Notes under the pieces: generated by a model
The model's database searches: none
Told to the model about the DNA's origin: nothing
The model's input: only the letters and a program-made list of their open reading frames with translations
Translations under genes and position numbers: made by a program
Assembly (NCBI GenBank): GCA_019828595.1
Contig: JAHQRK010000006.1
Coordinates: 434,001-498,000, forward strand
Reading direction: 5' to 3'
Source: Aphanomyces cochlioides
Taxonomy: Eukaryota > Oomycota > Saprolegniomycetes > Saprolegniales > Verrucalvaceae
DNA length: 64,000 nt
Part shown: one piece after another, positions 20,860 through 33,078 of the stretch
Layout of the letters: each line of letters opens with the position of its first letter
Numbering within the stretch: the stretch's first letter is position 1

Positions 20860-22640
20860 ATTTGCTTGCCAGTCTCAAACTCACAAATGCACACCAACGA
20901 CGATGTGTCCTTGTCATGAGAAAGGCAATGGCCAATGACTTAAAGTCGCCAAGTGCTAAGACGACTCATTCTGAGACTCTTGAAATTGCATCCTTGCCAA
21001 ATAATGAAGAAGCCGATACCAAACGCCCATGTACTTCAGGCGGTCGACATGTTACCAAAGCCGATGCTATGACCAAGTAGGCACAATCAATTGTCTCAAT
21101 TGCTGAAACACTGAAGCAAACGCGTGGTTATATGAATGACTACTTTGCAGAGAAAGGAAAACAAGCAAAGGGTTCCAATTTGGAATTATCGGTTGATGCA
21201 AGATTTCTAGGAAATGATTTGGAGTACACTAAAATTCATGACGTAAATTTGACTTCAGTTCCCAAAAATGCACGAGAGGATGCGGGAAGCGTGCTGTAAT
21301 TGCAAAATTGGCCAGATTGATGCGTGGTTCATTTTTACTCTGCATCCTTCTACAAGTCTTCACGTTTGGCAATGTCAATTGAACGAAACAATGAAGTAAC
21401 TTTGTTTTGTTCTTGACTTACGACTCAGACCTCGAACGGAAATCGCTTTGCATATTCAATACAGATGCACATGATTGCTTGATTTACTTGAGTTAAAGCG
21501 AAAGATATGTTATTTCGTTTTGATTTTGGATTCGACGTAGCCCTTGTCCGAAATCATCTATTGTGGATTCCTAGTGGGACTTCAGGGATGTAAAAAGAGT
21601 AAGGCACTAGACCCACTCACTAGTATTGAACGAAAATGGTCTACGTGTCTCTTATTTACTGCAAAGAATATGAATGGCACAAAGTCCTCATAGGCCACGC
21701 ACTGGGATAAACAAACATAGTCTCTCTTGCAATGAAGTCATTCAGAGGTACTGTTGAATATCGAACGTGAGTCATCATCGATACAAAAACTTTATGAATC
21801 ACAGTCTGTGTTGACAAAATTAAGCTTCATGTGGGTCAAAACGACACCAACACAGAAGACAAAATCATGATCGAGTTCATAGTAGTTAAACGTTGTGGAA
21901 TTATCGTCTTAGACTGGTTTCAGATACGACTGGCAGTTATCGCAATACCACAACTGCCTTGTACTTTGAACTCAATCATGATATTTTCTTTGCTGTTGGT
22001 GGAGTTTTCACCAGCATGAAACTGGAATTTTTGTGGCACCACAGACTGTGTTAAATCAATCACTTGTGTTGATGTTAGCGCTCGTTGAAACTTCTCAGTG
22101 AATGACTTCATGGCAAGAGCAAAAGCGCTGACTTCAGCCCAGTGCTTCGTCTCGCAAGATTTTGCGTCCTTTTTTATAGTCTTTGCAATTGATAAGAGGC
22201 TTCGAGACCACTCATAAGTCAAGACTAGCGTGCAGGGATATCCTGCCTTTACTTCTATCATCTCTGATTTCACTCCAGACATCAGCGTTGGAAGAGACGA
22301 GCAGGAAATTCCTCATCTTGGGAAACGAAAAGAATCGCCTTTCCCTCCTTCCCAGTGCTTTTTTAGTTGCTACTCGCAGATCTAGCAATGATTAACGCGG
22401 CATCGATGATTGAAAGGAATTGAATATTCTTACTGTTCGCCATCTTCGTGTTTCTTAAGCGTAGCGCAAATACCGTGTTATTGAAATCTTCAAATACCTC
22501 AGGTGCAAGGGGGCGCGTGCTTCCGATGGCTCCGTAGATCCTTCGATGAGACCTTCCTCAACGAGTCTTTGGAGTTCTTTTTGTGCGGGGCAGTCAGCAG
22601 TCCAGCGGCTGGACATTCGTAAAGTGATGAAACCTGGCTT
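20860..22640. pseudogene. Fragments of an unknown repeated gene family (copies 1 and 2)
   Basis: Plus strand 20862-21400 and 21577-21930, and minus strand 22612-21920, carry related coding pieces. The minus copy 22282-21920 (VKAGYPCTLVLTYEWSRS.., then a conserved HWAEVSAFALAMKSF block) pairs with the plus piece at 21577-21930, making an inverted duplication whose junction lies near 21925. A DAGSVL/GKRAVIPKLAGLM block (21270-21400) recurs inverted at 24535-24730. An upstream minus piece (22612-22373, MSSRWTADCPAQKELQR..) may be its first exon. I do not know the family. Frameshifts and stops suggest all copies are dead. Confidence 0.45.
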
Positions 22641-22644
22641 CTTT

Positions 22645-23270
22645 TTCGTAAAATATCCGGATACCTGTATCTTTTTATAATATCTTTTAATTGTTTGAAT
22701 TAAAATCCTTGGATTTTTAAAATTAAATCACGCAAAAGTTTCGAAAGAAAGTTTCGAATGTTTTCATCCATTGGTAGATGCCAACTTTGAGGACGAAATT
22801 CTTCATAACCGCTGGTTGTTTTGATTTCAAACTTTATGATCATGCAGTTTTAAGCGATATGAATCAAAATTCAGTCAAAATAATGTGAATATATTATCCT
22901 GGTAAAAAGATATAACACCTTAAACTTTCGAAAAACCAGAATTTTCGAAAGTTTGACTTCACTTTCTGAAATCCATAGCTGCTTTGAAGCCTTGCCATAC
23001 ACGCTACAACATAGAAAATAGTTTTGAATAGTCTGACACTTGATGGCAACTTCGAAACTTTTGTGCAGGCTGAGATATAGAGTGTCAAAGTCACGACCTT
23101 TCTGCAGTTGTTAGAATATTGCAACAAAATATTGCAATAGATTATTGCAAACAAAGGAAAATATTTAAATCTAGGTTAAAATTTAATTAAAATACAGTAA
23201 TTAATTTTGATTTATTGTTTTTCAATGAATTTATTCAGCAATTCAATAGTTTCTGATAGAACCTTGCAAA
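22645..23270. other. AT-rich non-coding stretch
   Basis: No supported gene. It contains one TATCCGGATA motif (22664) and A/T-rich runs before the transposase start at 23274. Confidence 0.4.
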
Positions 23271-23273
23271 GTT

Positions 23274-24168
23274 ATGTGTGTGATCGAGGAGCTTGAGCCG
23301 GACATTCAGCGTGCTGCAGGAAGCATGCTTCGCAGACAAATCGGCTCAAGACTAAAATCTTTCTGTGAGAGACGCTTTCGATCTCTTTTTGGCGTATCTC
23401 CCAACCTTGTTCCACTGCTTTGGGCTGAAAGGGAAGATCGTCCAGACAACACTGTTCCCGCCCATCTTCTTTGGGCGTTGATGTTCTTAAAAGTTTATGC
23501 CACAGAATCTGTTCATGCCGCTATAGCGGGTGTAGACGAAAAGACATTTCGCAAGTGGTGTTGGCTCTGGATTGAACATCTTTCGTCCTTTCAAACGGTA
23601 CGAAACATGTCCTTTATGACCCAGGTAACTCAACAGACATAGATATTATGGGAAAATAGATTTGCAAATGCCCAGGAAGGTGCAACATTGTTTGTGTCTT
23701 TAGACAGCACGGACTTTAGAGTACAAGAGCCAAGTCCATTCGATCCAATGTGGTACTCCCATAAATTTCGTGGAGCAGGACTACGATATGAAGTGGGCTT
23801 ATGCATTCAAACTGGATGCATTGTGTGGTTAAACGGAGGTGTTCCATGTGGCTCATGGAGTGATATCACTCTTGCACGAAGTGCTTATGTTCATGCTGTG
23901 ATGCCAGGCGAAATGCTTGGCAGATCTTGGATATCGTGATTCAAGATATTTTATAAACCCCCACTCTCAGCCCATTACAAGACAAAGACAAAAGAAAATC
24001 ATGTCTCGCCACGAGACCGTCAATGCACGCTTCAAACAATTTGGCGTACTAAGACAGGTATTTCGCCACAGGTTGGATCTCCACCCGATTTGGTGCATGC
24101 TGTGGCAAACTGCGTTCAGATATCATTTGAAAATGGCTCGCCATTGTTTTCGGTTGTCGATTAGTTAA
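23274..24168 (+). pseudogene. DDE transposase (Harbinger/DDE_Tnp_4-like), broken
   Basis: About 290 codons of a DDE transposase: an N-terminal helical region (23274-23640); a catalytic start SLDSTDFRV (Asp, 23700) followed by PFDPMWYSHKFRGAGLRYEV; a GGVPCGSWSDITLAR block; LADLGYRD (second Asp); and RHETVNARFKQFGVL (Glu). This resembles oomycete/algal DDE_Tnp_4 relatives. An in-frame TAG at 23640-23642 and a one-base insertion near 23925 break it. No terminal repeats were found. Confidence 0.7.
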
Positions 24169-24235
24169 ATCGTAATAGACGTCATTCCATTCTATTTTTT
24201 AATCACGAAGCATATCGTAATTAGTTTGCTGATGA

Positions 24236-24870
24236 TGCCTGGTGTGGCTTCAGGGATGCATTAAGAGTAAGGCAGTAGATCCCTACACGCTAGTCTTGAC
24301 TCACAAATGGTCCTTGAGCCACTTGCCTCTTGTAAAGACTATCATTGGCTCCAAATCCTCGGAGCCGATGCACTGGGCTAGAATAAATGCAGTCTCTCAT
24401 GCAGTGAAGATATTCACAACTACCGTTGAATATCGAACGTGAGCCGTCATTGATACAAACATTTGATAAAACACAGCTTGCAGTGACTAGAACTGGTCTT
24501 TGTGCGGGTGACATAGACGAGAAGATGTTGATTGAGTTCATTGTTGACAAAAGTTGTGTTGGTCGAGGTCTGAGTCGTAAAATGAGTGTTTTATCATTAT
24601 TAAGTTCAAATGACATTGCCAAATTTGAATACTTGTAGATGGATGGAGGGTAACCAACGAAGCACGCATCAATCCGGCCAATTTTGGAATAACAGCACGC
24701 TTCCCGCATCCTCCGGGAATTGAACAAACAATTGTAAAAGCAAACATTACACTTCCCTCGGATCCTAACGCATTGTGGAGCATTGCAAGCAGGACAAGTT
24801 CAGGCAGATATGGATCACCTGGCCTTGGTCGCTGAACAATTCTGTTCATGCGCAAGAACGAATACAGGCT
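24236..24870. pseudogene. Unknown repeated gene family, copy 3
   Basis: Plus strand 24242-24640 repeats the THKWSLSHLPLVKTI..HWARINAVSHAVKIF block found at 21577-22282. The overlapping minus strand 24855-24538 carries the GKRAVIPKLAGLM block also seen at 21270-21400. The two coding orientations therefore abut here as well. Unknown function, degenerate. Confidence 0.4.
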
Positions 24871-25011
24871 TTTGATTGGTCAATTGAACAAATTTCCGGA
24901 TAATAAGGCTGTTCTTGCCACGTTCATGTTTTCAGGAAAACTCAAGCACGAACGAGTTTTTCTAGGCGTGAACGATTTGAGACACATTTTCAAGAAAAAC
25001 GAAAAAGTATT

Positions 25012-25220
25012 ATGGATTTACTAGAAATTTCCCAATTTGGATTGATTTTTTGTATCAATCTCCAATCTCGCCAATACAGTAACGAAAATTAGAACAGTAC
25101 TTTCTCTCAAATTTTATCCAGCCAATCACAATCGCCCAAAACATATATTAGCCAACGGTGTCGTTTGGGTGAATCGATCCGCCGGCGGGGTCGGAAATTC
25201 GTATCAAATCAACAATAATT
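25012..25220 (-). repeat. Dispersed non-coding repeat, copy 1
   Basis: Reverse-complement copy, with scattered changes, of 39568-39800 and 51933-52154. All share a CCAATTTGGATTGATTT-like start and a GAATCGATCCGCCGGCG core. Flanks contain CCGGATAA motifs (24895, 25249, 25340). Confidence 0.8.
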
Positions 25221-25371
25221 TGTGAGATTTAAAAAAATGTGAAAAAAATTCCGGATAACGTCGTGTTTATCAGGCGATGACCCCTGGAAAAAGTCGTTCC
25301 TGCCTGAGTTTGTCCGAAAAACATGAAAGACCCCATTATCCGGAAATTTATGGGATTGACCAATCAGAAGT

Positions 25372-25809
25372 CCCTCAAGAATGGAGAGTACCGTCCGTTA
25401 GGCGAAAGCGAGCTCCGTCAATTTTGCGAATTTCGATCTGAAATTTTGAGGCAACATTTGACATCTGAATCGAAAAACGTGGGAGAATGGTAAAAGACAG
25501 CCACCACTCAGTAACATTGTTGCGTTGCTGCAGCCCGCAGATTGTCACGTTCAAGGGCACTTGAGAAATCTTTCACGTTCAGCAAGCGTGGCCTTGGACT
25601 ATGTCAATGCTTCAATTGCAGAAAACGAACAGCTTTAGCGTGATTGGGAAGCATTTGGCCTTCGGCTAAAAACGCAGAAAGAACAACTTGAATCGCGGAA
25701 ATTGATCGTCGATGCATTTGTTCGCGATCCACCTCCCCCTTTAGTCAATCAAGTGTCCAACCCTCTTGTGGTTATCGAGAATATTGATGATATTGGGCAT
25801 GACAGATAA
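25372..25809 (+). pseudogene. Unidentified gene fragment
   Basis: Plus strand reads ..KNGEYRPLGESELRQFCEF.. to about 25497. It then continues after a possible short intron (GTAAAA..CAG) in a frame ending VVIENIDDIGHDR before TAA at 25809, interrupted by one TAG near 25638. Composition is that of a real protein (basic and amphipathic, helix-prone), but I recognise no domain. It stops 9 bp before the 3' end of the convergent transposase. Confidence 0.4.
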
Positions 25810-25817
25810 CTTTAATC

Positions 25818-26891
25818 TTAGTCTATGTCTTCAAAATCTAAATCTCCACTACTAATCTCTACGAGCGCCTCGTGACATCGTGACTTCGATTGCTCATATG
25901 ACAGAGGTGTGACCGGATCAAAATGCCCTTGAATATTCCAACTACAGTAAGCAAAGACTTTGGACATGTCGTAGTCCATAAACCGGTGGAACGTCTGCGC
26001 AACGAACAGAAGCAAGTCCCTGTCCTTGGACTCAATGTAGTGCCGTTGAAATGATTTCTTCACATAAACTCTATGGGATTAAAAATGGACAATAGGCTGG
26101 AAGGAAAATCGCGACAATACCAACACTTCTAAGATAGTGGATGATCTCTGGATGGCAGTGTATTGCAGCACCATCGAGAATCCAGACGGAGTTGCGGCCA
26201 GAATATTGTTTGATGTGTCCAGATGATCCATGCACGAATTCAACAAGGCATTTTGTAAATTCCAAGCGGTCAAATGTTTCGTCCGCATTGTAGTAGTCAA
26301 TGATTCCATGAAAACCAATGAAAGCCAAGATAGATATCCGTGGTTTCCGCTCATAATCGCCGCGGATAGCGAGATTTTTCCCTTTCATTGCATAACCACG
26401 TTTCCGAATCATACCACGGCTATCGAAGGAAACTTCGTCAAGAAAAACGAGGTTCTGATAGCACCAGTTCACTTGACTAAGTTCATTCACAAATCGGAAA
26501 ATATCGCGTTCCTTCATATGAATAGCCCTCCTCTCCAAAACTTTCCATGTTAAACCAAAGTCTTGAAGGATCCTCCAAATTGATGTCTTGGAAATGCTGA
26601 TCCGAAGCGTGGCAAGGAAATCGGCTTGGGCTTCATCCAAATAAGCCAGAGGGTGCTGCTGGTAATAATCATACAGCCACTGGCGCTGGTGTTACGATCG
26701 TGTCTGGAATTTTGAGCTCGCTGGAACGCGCCATTCGTCTCATAGACCTTGATCCAGTTTCTAATCGTCCGTTCAGACTTGTTGAATATGTGAGCCAAGT
26801 GTCTTCGAGAATTACCCAGCTTGTAATACACGTAAAGGCAGTGGTAGACTGTGTTCCCGTGTGCATGTCGCTGTGTTGCGGCTTCTTCCAT
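25818..26891 (-). pseudogene. IS630/Tc1-like DD34E transposase, broken
   Basis: Minus frames 26891-26550, 26640-26071 and 26063-25818 follow one another. An N-terminal helix-turn-helix (NKSERTIRNWIKVY) and a second HTH (SKTSIWRILQDFGL) precede the DDE_3 core: LVFLDEVSFD (Asp), VWILDGAAIH (Asp) and a CPFLIP-IEF ending (Glu) that is split by a one-base loss near 26068. Spacing from second Asp to Glu is 34 residues, as in Tc1/IS630. At least two frame breaks. No terminal repeats identified. Confidence 0.8.
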
Positions 26892-27297
26892 GTGTGGAGC
26901 AGCAATGTTCTAGACAGAATACGTGTTTTATTATTACCCAATGAGATTGCAGCGTTCATTCTCGAACGGTTTGGATGCAGCCCGAAAACCGCCCACATCC
27001 GGCAAATTTGGCCGGAATTGACAATACTTTAAAATCTCTCATAGCTACTAAAAATAGTAGCCTCCCCGAGGGGGGGGGCACTAACAGTATTCCTGTATAA
27101 TAAAATATTTCTTTGATGAGCAACAAAATGCAGATAGTTGTGGCTAAGCAGACGTTGCCAGCGTTCTACCCAGTCAACAGATCAACACTTGTAAATAGTA
27201 CTCAAAAATTGTATTGAAGTTTAGAATATAGAATTTGTATGAGGGTGTAAAACAGTCAGTGGGGTTGATCTGGAGAGCGCCAAAATGACAATGTATC

Positions 27298-29165
27298 TTG
27301 CAATATATTTCGTATGATTGCATTTAATTTCGTGGCAGTCGACAAAAATCGATTTATATTTCGCATGACTTGCATTATATTTTATATATTTATATTTCGT
27401 ATCACTTGCATTCAAATTTGCAGTCATACAAAATATATTCGATGAAAGAAATGAAGTTCAACGTGTGTTGCAGTGTTGGCTCGAACAGGAGGGGTGTCAC
27501 TTTTGCCGACCAGAGAAAGTATGATATCACAGATTGAAATTCCACCCGTCAATCAATCAAAATTCTGTCGTGTGGGATCATAAAGCATGTCGGAAATCAA
27601 ATTAACTCGGTTAAACTATGGCTTATGTTAGTCAAGCATAAATTATTTTTATCCAATCAATGTGCTCGGTGTCGTATAGTCCTCCATTCAAATTACAGAT
27701 AACCAACGAGCATGACAGTCTCAGCGACTGCAGAGAGAATAGAGCCACAGTCCTGTGAATTGACCGCAAGGGTGCATTGTAGATGACGCTAGCTCACATC
27801 AAACACGTTCTTGACGAATTTCATGGCGTGAAGAGATTTCCTCGAGAGAAACACGAGCTGGAGAGCTCTGGACTCCCTGAACCGAGTAGCGAGTGTTCTT
27901 TGGCCAGTCGGGTAGCAGCAGAAGTCTTCGATGCCATCTGCAGTGATGGCTGAAATCGTCGTCTACGCTCTAGATACCAGTTTGATTATAATTTGTACAA
28001 AGTTGTCAGTAAAATTATGGTATTGTAGAATCTAAAGGCAAAGCACAAAGATCTGTCATGCCCATCCACTGTCATCTTATTGTAAGTGATGTTTGCTCCT
28101 GCGATGAAGTCACTTGCGGACGCGAATTAACGTAGGAAACTGCGTTCGTATTAAGACTCGCCTGTTGGTTGATTTAGTTAATAGACAATGTGTTTTCATC
28201 CAATCAAATGATATGCTACCAGAGAATCCATGATGTCACATTCTAAAGTATTCTAGTCGTCCGTCGTATAACGATTTTCGTGATGTCACATTTCAGAAAC
28301 CGTCCCTGGGACTGGTGAATGGGGGATCAGGTCTGACAGATTTATACTTGAAGTTTGTATTAGTGACACCCCTCCTGCTCGAACTATGAATTCGCAATGG
28401 GCAAGCATATGAATTCTTCTGAGCTTACTTGCGATGTTTTGTTGACTTTTATTGAGTTGGAAATAGAGAGTTTTAGTAACTTCTTCATTTTTCACAATGA
28501 GAGAGAAAATGTACGAAATCCCACACTATGGAAAATAAGAAACGAAATGAGTTTTAGCAAAATCGTGATATCCACTCTTACAGAACATGATATAGCTGGC
28601 ACATGACATGTCCATCATTGTGGTGATCTTTAGAGTCGAAAAAGGAGCTCCAAGCTTTCATACCTCGTCAAGGTTGTAAGCACACTTCAGATACATTATG
28701 TCTTTTTGCCTCTTGCAACGAGTTCTCATCATCGCCACATATCTACAAACGCCACCCTCCTCAAGATTGTCAGCCCTACCCCAATTGATTTTTGACCAAT
28801 CAAAATCTATTCTCCATCGTGACCAATAAAATAGTGAGAGTGGTAATTTCATACAATTTCAGACTCAATTTTACTGGTGTGCAAAAAGGCATCCGGATAC
28901 ACTGTGAAAAATCATTCGTGAGAAAGTTGCTAAAACTCTCTAATGTCCCACTATTTTCTCAAGAGAACGATACTAATTTTTGGTAAATATTTTCAATGTA
29001 CTTTTTCAGCAAGTGATACGAAATATAAGCAAAAAAATGAAAATTAAATGCATGAAGTATGAAATATAATGCAAGTCATGCGAAATATAGATCGAGTTTC
29101 GTTGATTGCGACGAAATTAAATGTAATCATACGAAATATATTGCACGTGATACGACATATATTGC
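27298..29165. repeat. Foldback-like element with nested inverted repeats
   Basis: Outer arms: 27298-27415 against 29007-29165 in reverse complement. Each arm has several spaced copies of an ATTTCGTATSAYTTGCA-like motif. Inside is a second pair, 27481-27502 against 28361-28382 (CAGGAGGGGTGTCACT core), and a third, about 28465-28500 against 28903-28942 (TAGAGAGTTTTAG core). There are no credible genes inside. This looks like non-autonomous DNA elements nested in one another. Confidence 0.75.
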
Positions 29166-31045
29166 AAATTAAACGAGCTAAGCCGGCAAATGGTGTAGTG
29201 CAATTTAGAAAGGACCACTTTTATGCGGAATAGTCAAACAACCAGTCAATTGTGAGTCACAATGGAACCTCTAGGGGTCTAGTGGGTGGCTACACCACTT
29301 ATTACGACTAGCCAAAGCGTTAGAACGCCCTGAAACATCCTGGTTTGCTCGCAATCCTCAATCCAAAATGTCAACCACCCCTATCCACTGGCTACAAAAC
29401 CTTAAGTCGGCTACAGGTCGCAAATCATTTCCAATCGACCGGCTAAGACTCTTTTCCATCCTATCATGGCTAGACGAGTGTTTTAAGCCATCAAGAGCGA
29501 TGATTGAAGCCCTGGAACCTACTTGCCGTCGCCCCGACAACTTTTGGCGAAATGGCTAAAACTTATCGGAATGGCTCCTGAATGCAAATCAACTCCGATC
29601 GTCCAACTTAGAGAGTTGGAGAGGCTCGACAATGTCCTCGCGATGGATTTGAGCTATCAAGCACCATGATAGCAGCACAGGAACCCAACTTCCGATTCCA
29701 AACCATTTTGAGCCGATATGGCTCCAAAACGACCATCGTAGCTCATTTCAGCTACACGACTCTGTATGCACCGATAAATATGGTGCATCCATCGCTACCC
29801 TCCGTCGATGGAGGACACCAAGTATGGCTATCTATCTCATAGCCGTTCGGAAGTTATGACTCCTCCAAGTTTCGCCGCCGAGACGCCCGATTGGAAAAAT
29901 CACTGGTTTTGGCTAGCGCTCTCCCCTACACGCTACCTATGGCGATTCTAATGGTGCGCTATCCTTCGTACGTATCGTGGCTACGATCCTGCCAAGTGGA
30001 GCCATGGACCGTGGCGCCGTTCGTAATCCAGCTCCGACGATGCTCGCGCTCGAGACCTATCCGCGCATGGCGCATGTCAAAATGGCACCTCCCAAAACTT
30101 TTACCCTGTTTTATTATTTTTTGGAGGTTTTACTCCAAATGCCCAATCCACAAGGGATTTTCCCTCTATCTCGCCACCATCAATTCCGATGAAGACGCTC
30201 CTGAAAACAACTTTGCTTGTCATGGAACGACCGATCTCGTTGATTTTTTTGGCTGGCCAAATCGCCCAAGAACGTTTTATTTTGGATGGTCCTTTCTCTC
30301 AAACCCAGCTTTTCCTATGGTTCCTGCGATTTAATTCGGCCTCCGGAGGTCGAATTAAATTCGCCACGACCTCTTTGGATTTTTTGGGCTCCTACCTCTT
30401 GCCAATTTATTTTCCTTGGGCCTGATCTTATTCTGTTTCGACCCTTTTGGCAATTTTTGGCCTCCCTCTCCTGTCGATTTATTTATTCATCGATTGACCC
30501 CAACTCAAGCTTTTATTTACTTGGCCTTTTTCACTGCGTACCTTCACTTGGAATTTTTATCAAGACTTTTGTATACAAATTTTCAAGTCCTCCACGGTCA
30601 ACCCGAAATTGCCTTGTATCTCGCCACCATCAACTCGGATCAAGATGGCCATGAAAAGAAAGTTGCTTGTATGGCTCTTCTCTATACTGATGAATTTTTT
30701 CACAGTCTGAATCGCCTTGCAACATTTTCTTTCTGCCATGGTTCCTCCAAATTACCCCTCACCCAAGTCTATTTCGGTTAAGCAACACTGGACGATTTTC
30801 CACAAGAATCTTCCAAGGTCACATTTCGCAGCACATATTTATTATGCGACCTATGAAGCCAAAATCGAAAGTCTAGTTTGCGGCCCTTTTGGGCCATATT
30901 AATTCTTTAATATACTCAGTTAACCGTGCCGCTTCCCAGACGAAGCCTTCTCAACTGTGACTAAAAGGAATTGGACAGTCAGTCAAACTAATTAAAATCT
31001 GCCTACCGAGACGAATTTCGTCAATATATTGAGCATCCACTTGTT
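29166..31045. other. Unrecognised stretch with one internal repeat
   Basis: Plus ORFs here are short and compositionally odd. A block reading LYLATINSD in frame occurs twice (about 30168 and 30618) with similar following residues, so a degenerate repeated coding sequence is possible. I can assign no family. Confidence 0.3.
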
Positions 31046-31048
31046 CCG

Positions 31049-31090
31049 ACCAGGGCCTAAGGCCCTGGTCTAAGGCCCTGGTCGGGGAAC
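31049..31090. repeat. Array of Harbinger end sequences
   Basis: An inverted end CCGACCAGGGCC, then TAA, then GGCCCTGGTC, TAA, and GGCCCTGGTCGGGG follow one another. Each TAA matches the 3-bp target preference of PIF/Harbinger. This suggests repeated insertion or excision at the same point next to the element beginning at 31074. Confidence 0.6.
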
Positions 31091-31145
31091 GAACCGAAGT
31101 ATATTTGAACAAAGTACCACTGTACGACATGCGGATGTTTTCCGG

Positions 31146-32316
31146 ATGCACCTGGATGGCATGGTTGGTAAACCAACTTTGTTGAAGGATGACATCATTT
31201 CTGCGGCTGCATCAGCCGTTGTCAGCGTTGCGTTGGCGTTCGCCCTGTCCACGCTAAAACAAAGATCCAGAAAGTTCAACGTTATGACAATCAAGTCTAT
31301 TAATTTGGAGGTTATGCTGAGCGACCCTAGGTATGATCAATGGTTCATGCAAAATCTTCGATGTAACCAAGCCTCTTTCCTTGCGCTTTGTGACATTCTT
31401 CGACTCCAAATGTCGACTGTCAGCCTTGATAAGTACACAAAACGACACAGCTTTGAAAAGAAGGTGGTGGTCTTCTTGTATTTTGTAGGAACACAGGGTG
31501 AATATCGTGAAGTTTCGGGTGTAATTGGTATGTCTAAGTCATGGTGTGTAGACATTGTCTAGATATTTACTTGTGTTCTATCTCAAATGCGATCTACCTG
31601 GATATCATTGCCCAAGTCATCAACTGCATGGAGACTTGTGGAAAATGGCATAATAAGAAACAGTTAATTCCAGGTGTTGTAGGAGCAATCGACGGCACCT
31701 TAATTGAAATACATCGACCGAAGGACTTTGATGGTTTCTATAATCGGCATGGTGACCCTTCCTTTAATGTTCAGGCTTTAGTTGACCATGATGGAAAGTT
31801 TATGAGCATCGACATACGTCCTGGCTCGTTCTCAGACAAAAAAATCGGAAAATGTCCTTCTTTGGTACTCATGTACGATCCCTCATTCCCCCCGGCTGCT
31901 TTATCATTGGTGATGCTGGGTATTGTCTGTTTCCGTGGTTGTTAATTCCATACTTGCCTCACGAAGAAGGCGGAAAGTTGAACTACTTGCAATTACATTT
32001 CAATTATAGTCTGTCTAGCACCAGGATGGTTGTCGAATGTGCCTTTGGTCGGTTGAAAGAGCGATTCAGATTGCTTAAAGGTGTATTGGCAGAGAAGACA
32101 CTCTCAAAGTCTTGCGATTTAATCATGGCTTGCCTCGTGTTGCATAACATTTTCATTAAATTCAAGGACTTATTATTCGACGATGAAGACCCTCTCCAGC
32201 ATCAAAATACTTATGTCCAGCCCTTGGATGACAAAAATCATACACCAGTTGAAAGCGACCAGTTGATTCGCAAAGTTGCATGCCATCGTAGAGCTCGTAT
32301 TGCAAAAACTGTATAA
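31146..32316 (+). pseudogene. PIF/Harbinger transposase (DDE_Tnp_4), frameshifted
   Basis: Three overlapping plus frames (31146-31562, 31541-31945, 31852-32316) carry a DDE_Tnp_4 core: GAIDGTLIEIHRP (Asp), CFIIGDAGYCLFPW (Asp) and VVECAFGRLKERFRLLKG (Glu), with the family's NRHGDPSFNVQ and LVLHNIF blocks. Frame changes occur near 31550 and in an A run near 31843. The nuclease would act on the GGCCC..-type ends. Likely inactive as written. Confidence 0.85.
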
Positions 32317-32340
32317 ACACCGAAAACAAAATGTATTAGC

Positions 32341-32944
32341 TTAGCTTTCTCTAACGTCCCTGTTTATAAACATTTGCATTACTTGCGCCATTTGATCAGC
32401 TTGTTGTTTCATCATGCGCTCAATAGCATCCGTTTGGCGATCCAATGCGTTCTTTATTTGTTCAGCAACATCAGGGTGGCCAGGCACATGATTCGTGCTC
32501 ATAGCCCCACCAAGGGATTGCAAGCCAGTGCCCACAGCTTCAAGCCAGCGCAAAATTGATTCAGCGTGCGATAATGCTTGGGGGATTTTCTTCTTTTTGG
32601 CATCAATAGATAATCGTCGAGAAAAATTAGAAATCTTTCTCGTTTTGATGTCTTTGGAGCCTTCCACTTCATTTGCATTGACTTCATTGCCATCATTATC
32701 ACTTGATATCTTGGATGACTCATTAGACCAGATATCCTCATCAAAACAATCATCAGCTGGCGTGATTGTTGATGGCAGTCTATTTGGTTCATCTGATGAG
32801 AGCAATGTTTCTTGAGAATATCCAGCTTTTGAGCCCCAGTACTCAAACATAATGTCGAAGTATGGGGGCTTTGTTCTGACATTACGGCCATTGCCAGTAG
32901 CTCGATATTTTGGAAGGAACCACATTTTACGGAGTTGATGCAAC
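32341..32944 (-). pseudogene. Myb/SANT-like Harbinger partner gene, 3' part
   Basis: Minus strand reads MWFLPKYRATGNG then PPYFDIMFEYWG, the end of a Myb/SANT-like DNA-binding domain, followed by an acidic linker and a coiled-coil tail with repeated QADQMAQVMQ-type residues. The first part of the gene is at 37375-37797, on the far side of a 4.45-kb insertion. Harbinger elements need such a DNA-binding partner for transposition. Confidence 0.75.
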
Positions 32945-33078
32945 TACTGGGAACGAGGTATTATAAGGCACACAAAAACTATGGTCGCCTTTAGCCAATC
33001 AAAAGTAGTTCAACCTTCCCACCATTTTATCGTCTTTTGATTGGCCAGTGATTTCACGCGGTCTTTGCTTTTTAAATT

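Noticed and set aside
23632..23660. A short intron removing the TAG at 23640 in the DDE transposase
   Set aside because: The candidate GT..AG would be only 18 nt, too short, and the frame is continuous through the TAG, so a nonsense codon is simpler.
27060..27080. G run as a functional site
   Set aside because: Single homopolymer without paired or repeated context; likely a simple repeat.
29891..30781. Overlapping plus ORFs as a retroelement polyprotein
   Set aside because: No zinc knuckle, protease, RT or integrase motif is visible; only one repeated block (LYLATINSD) supports coding.
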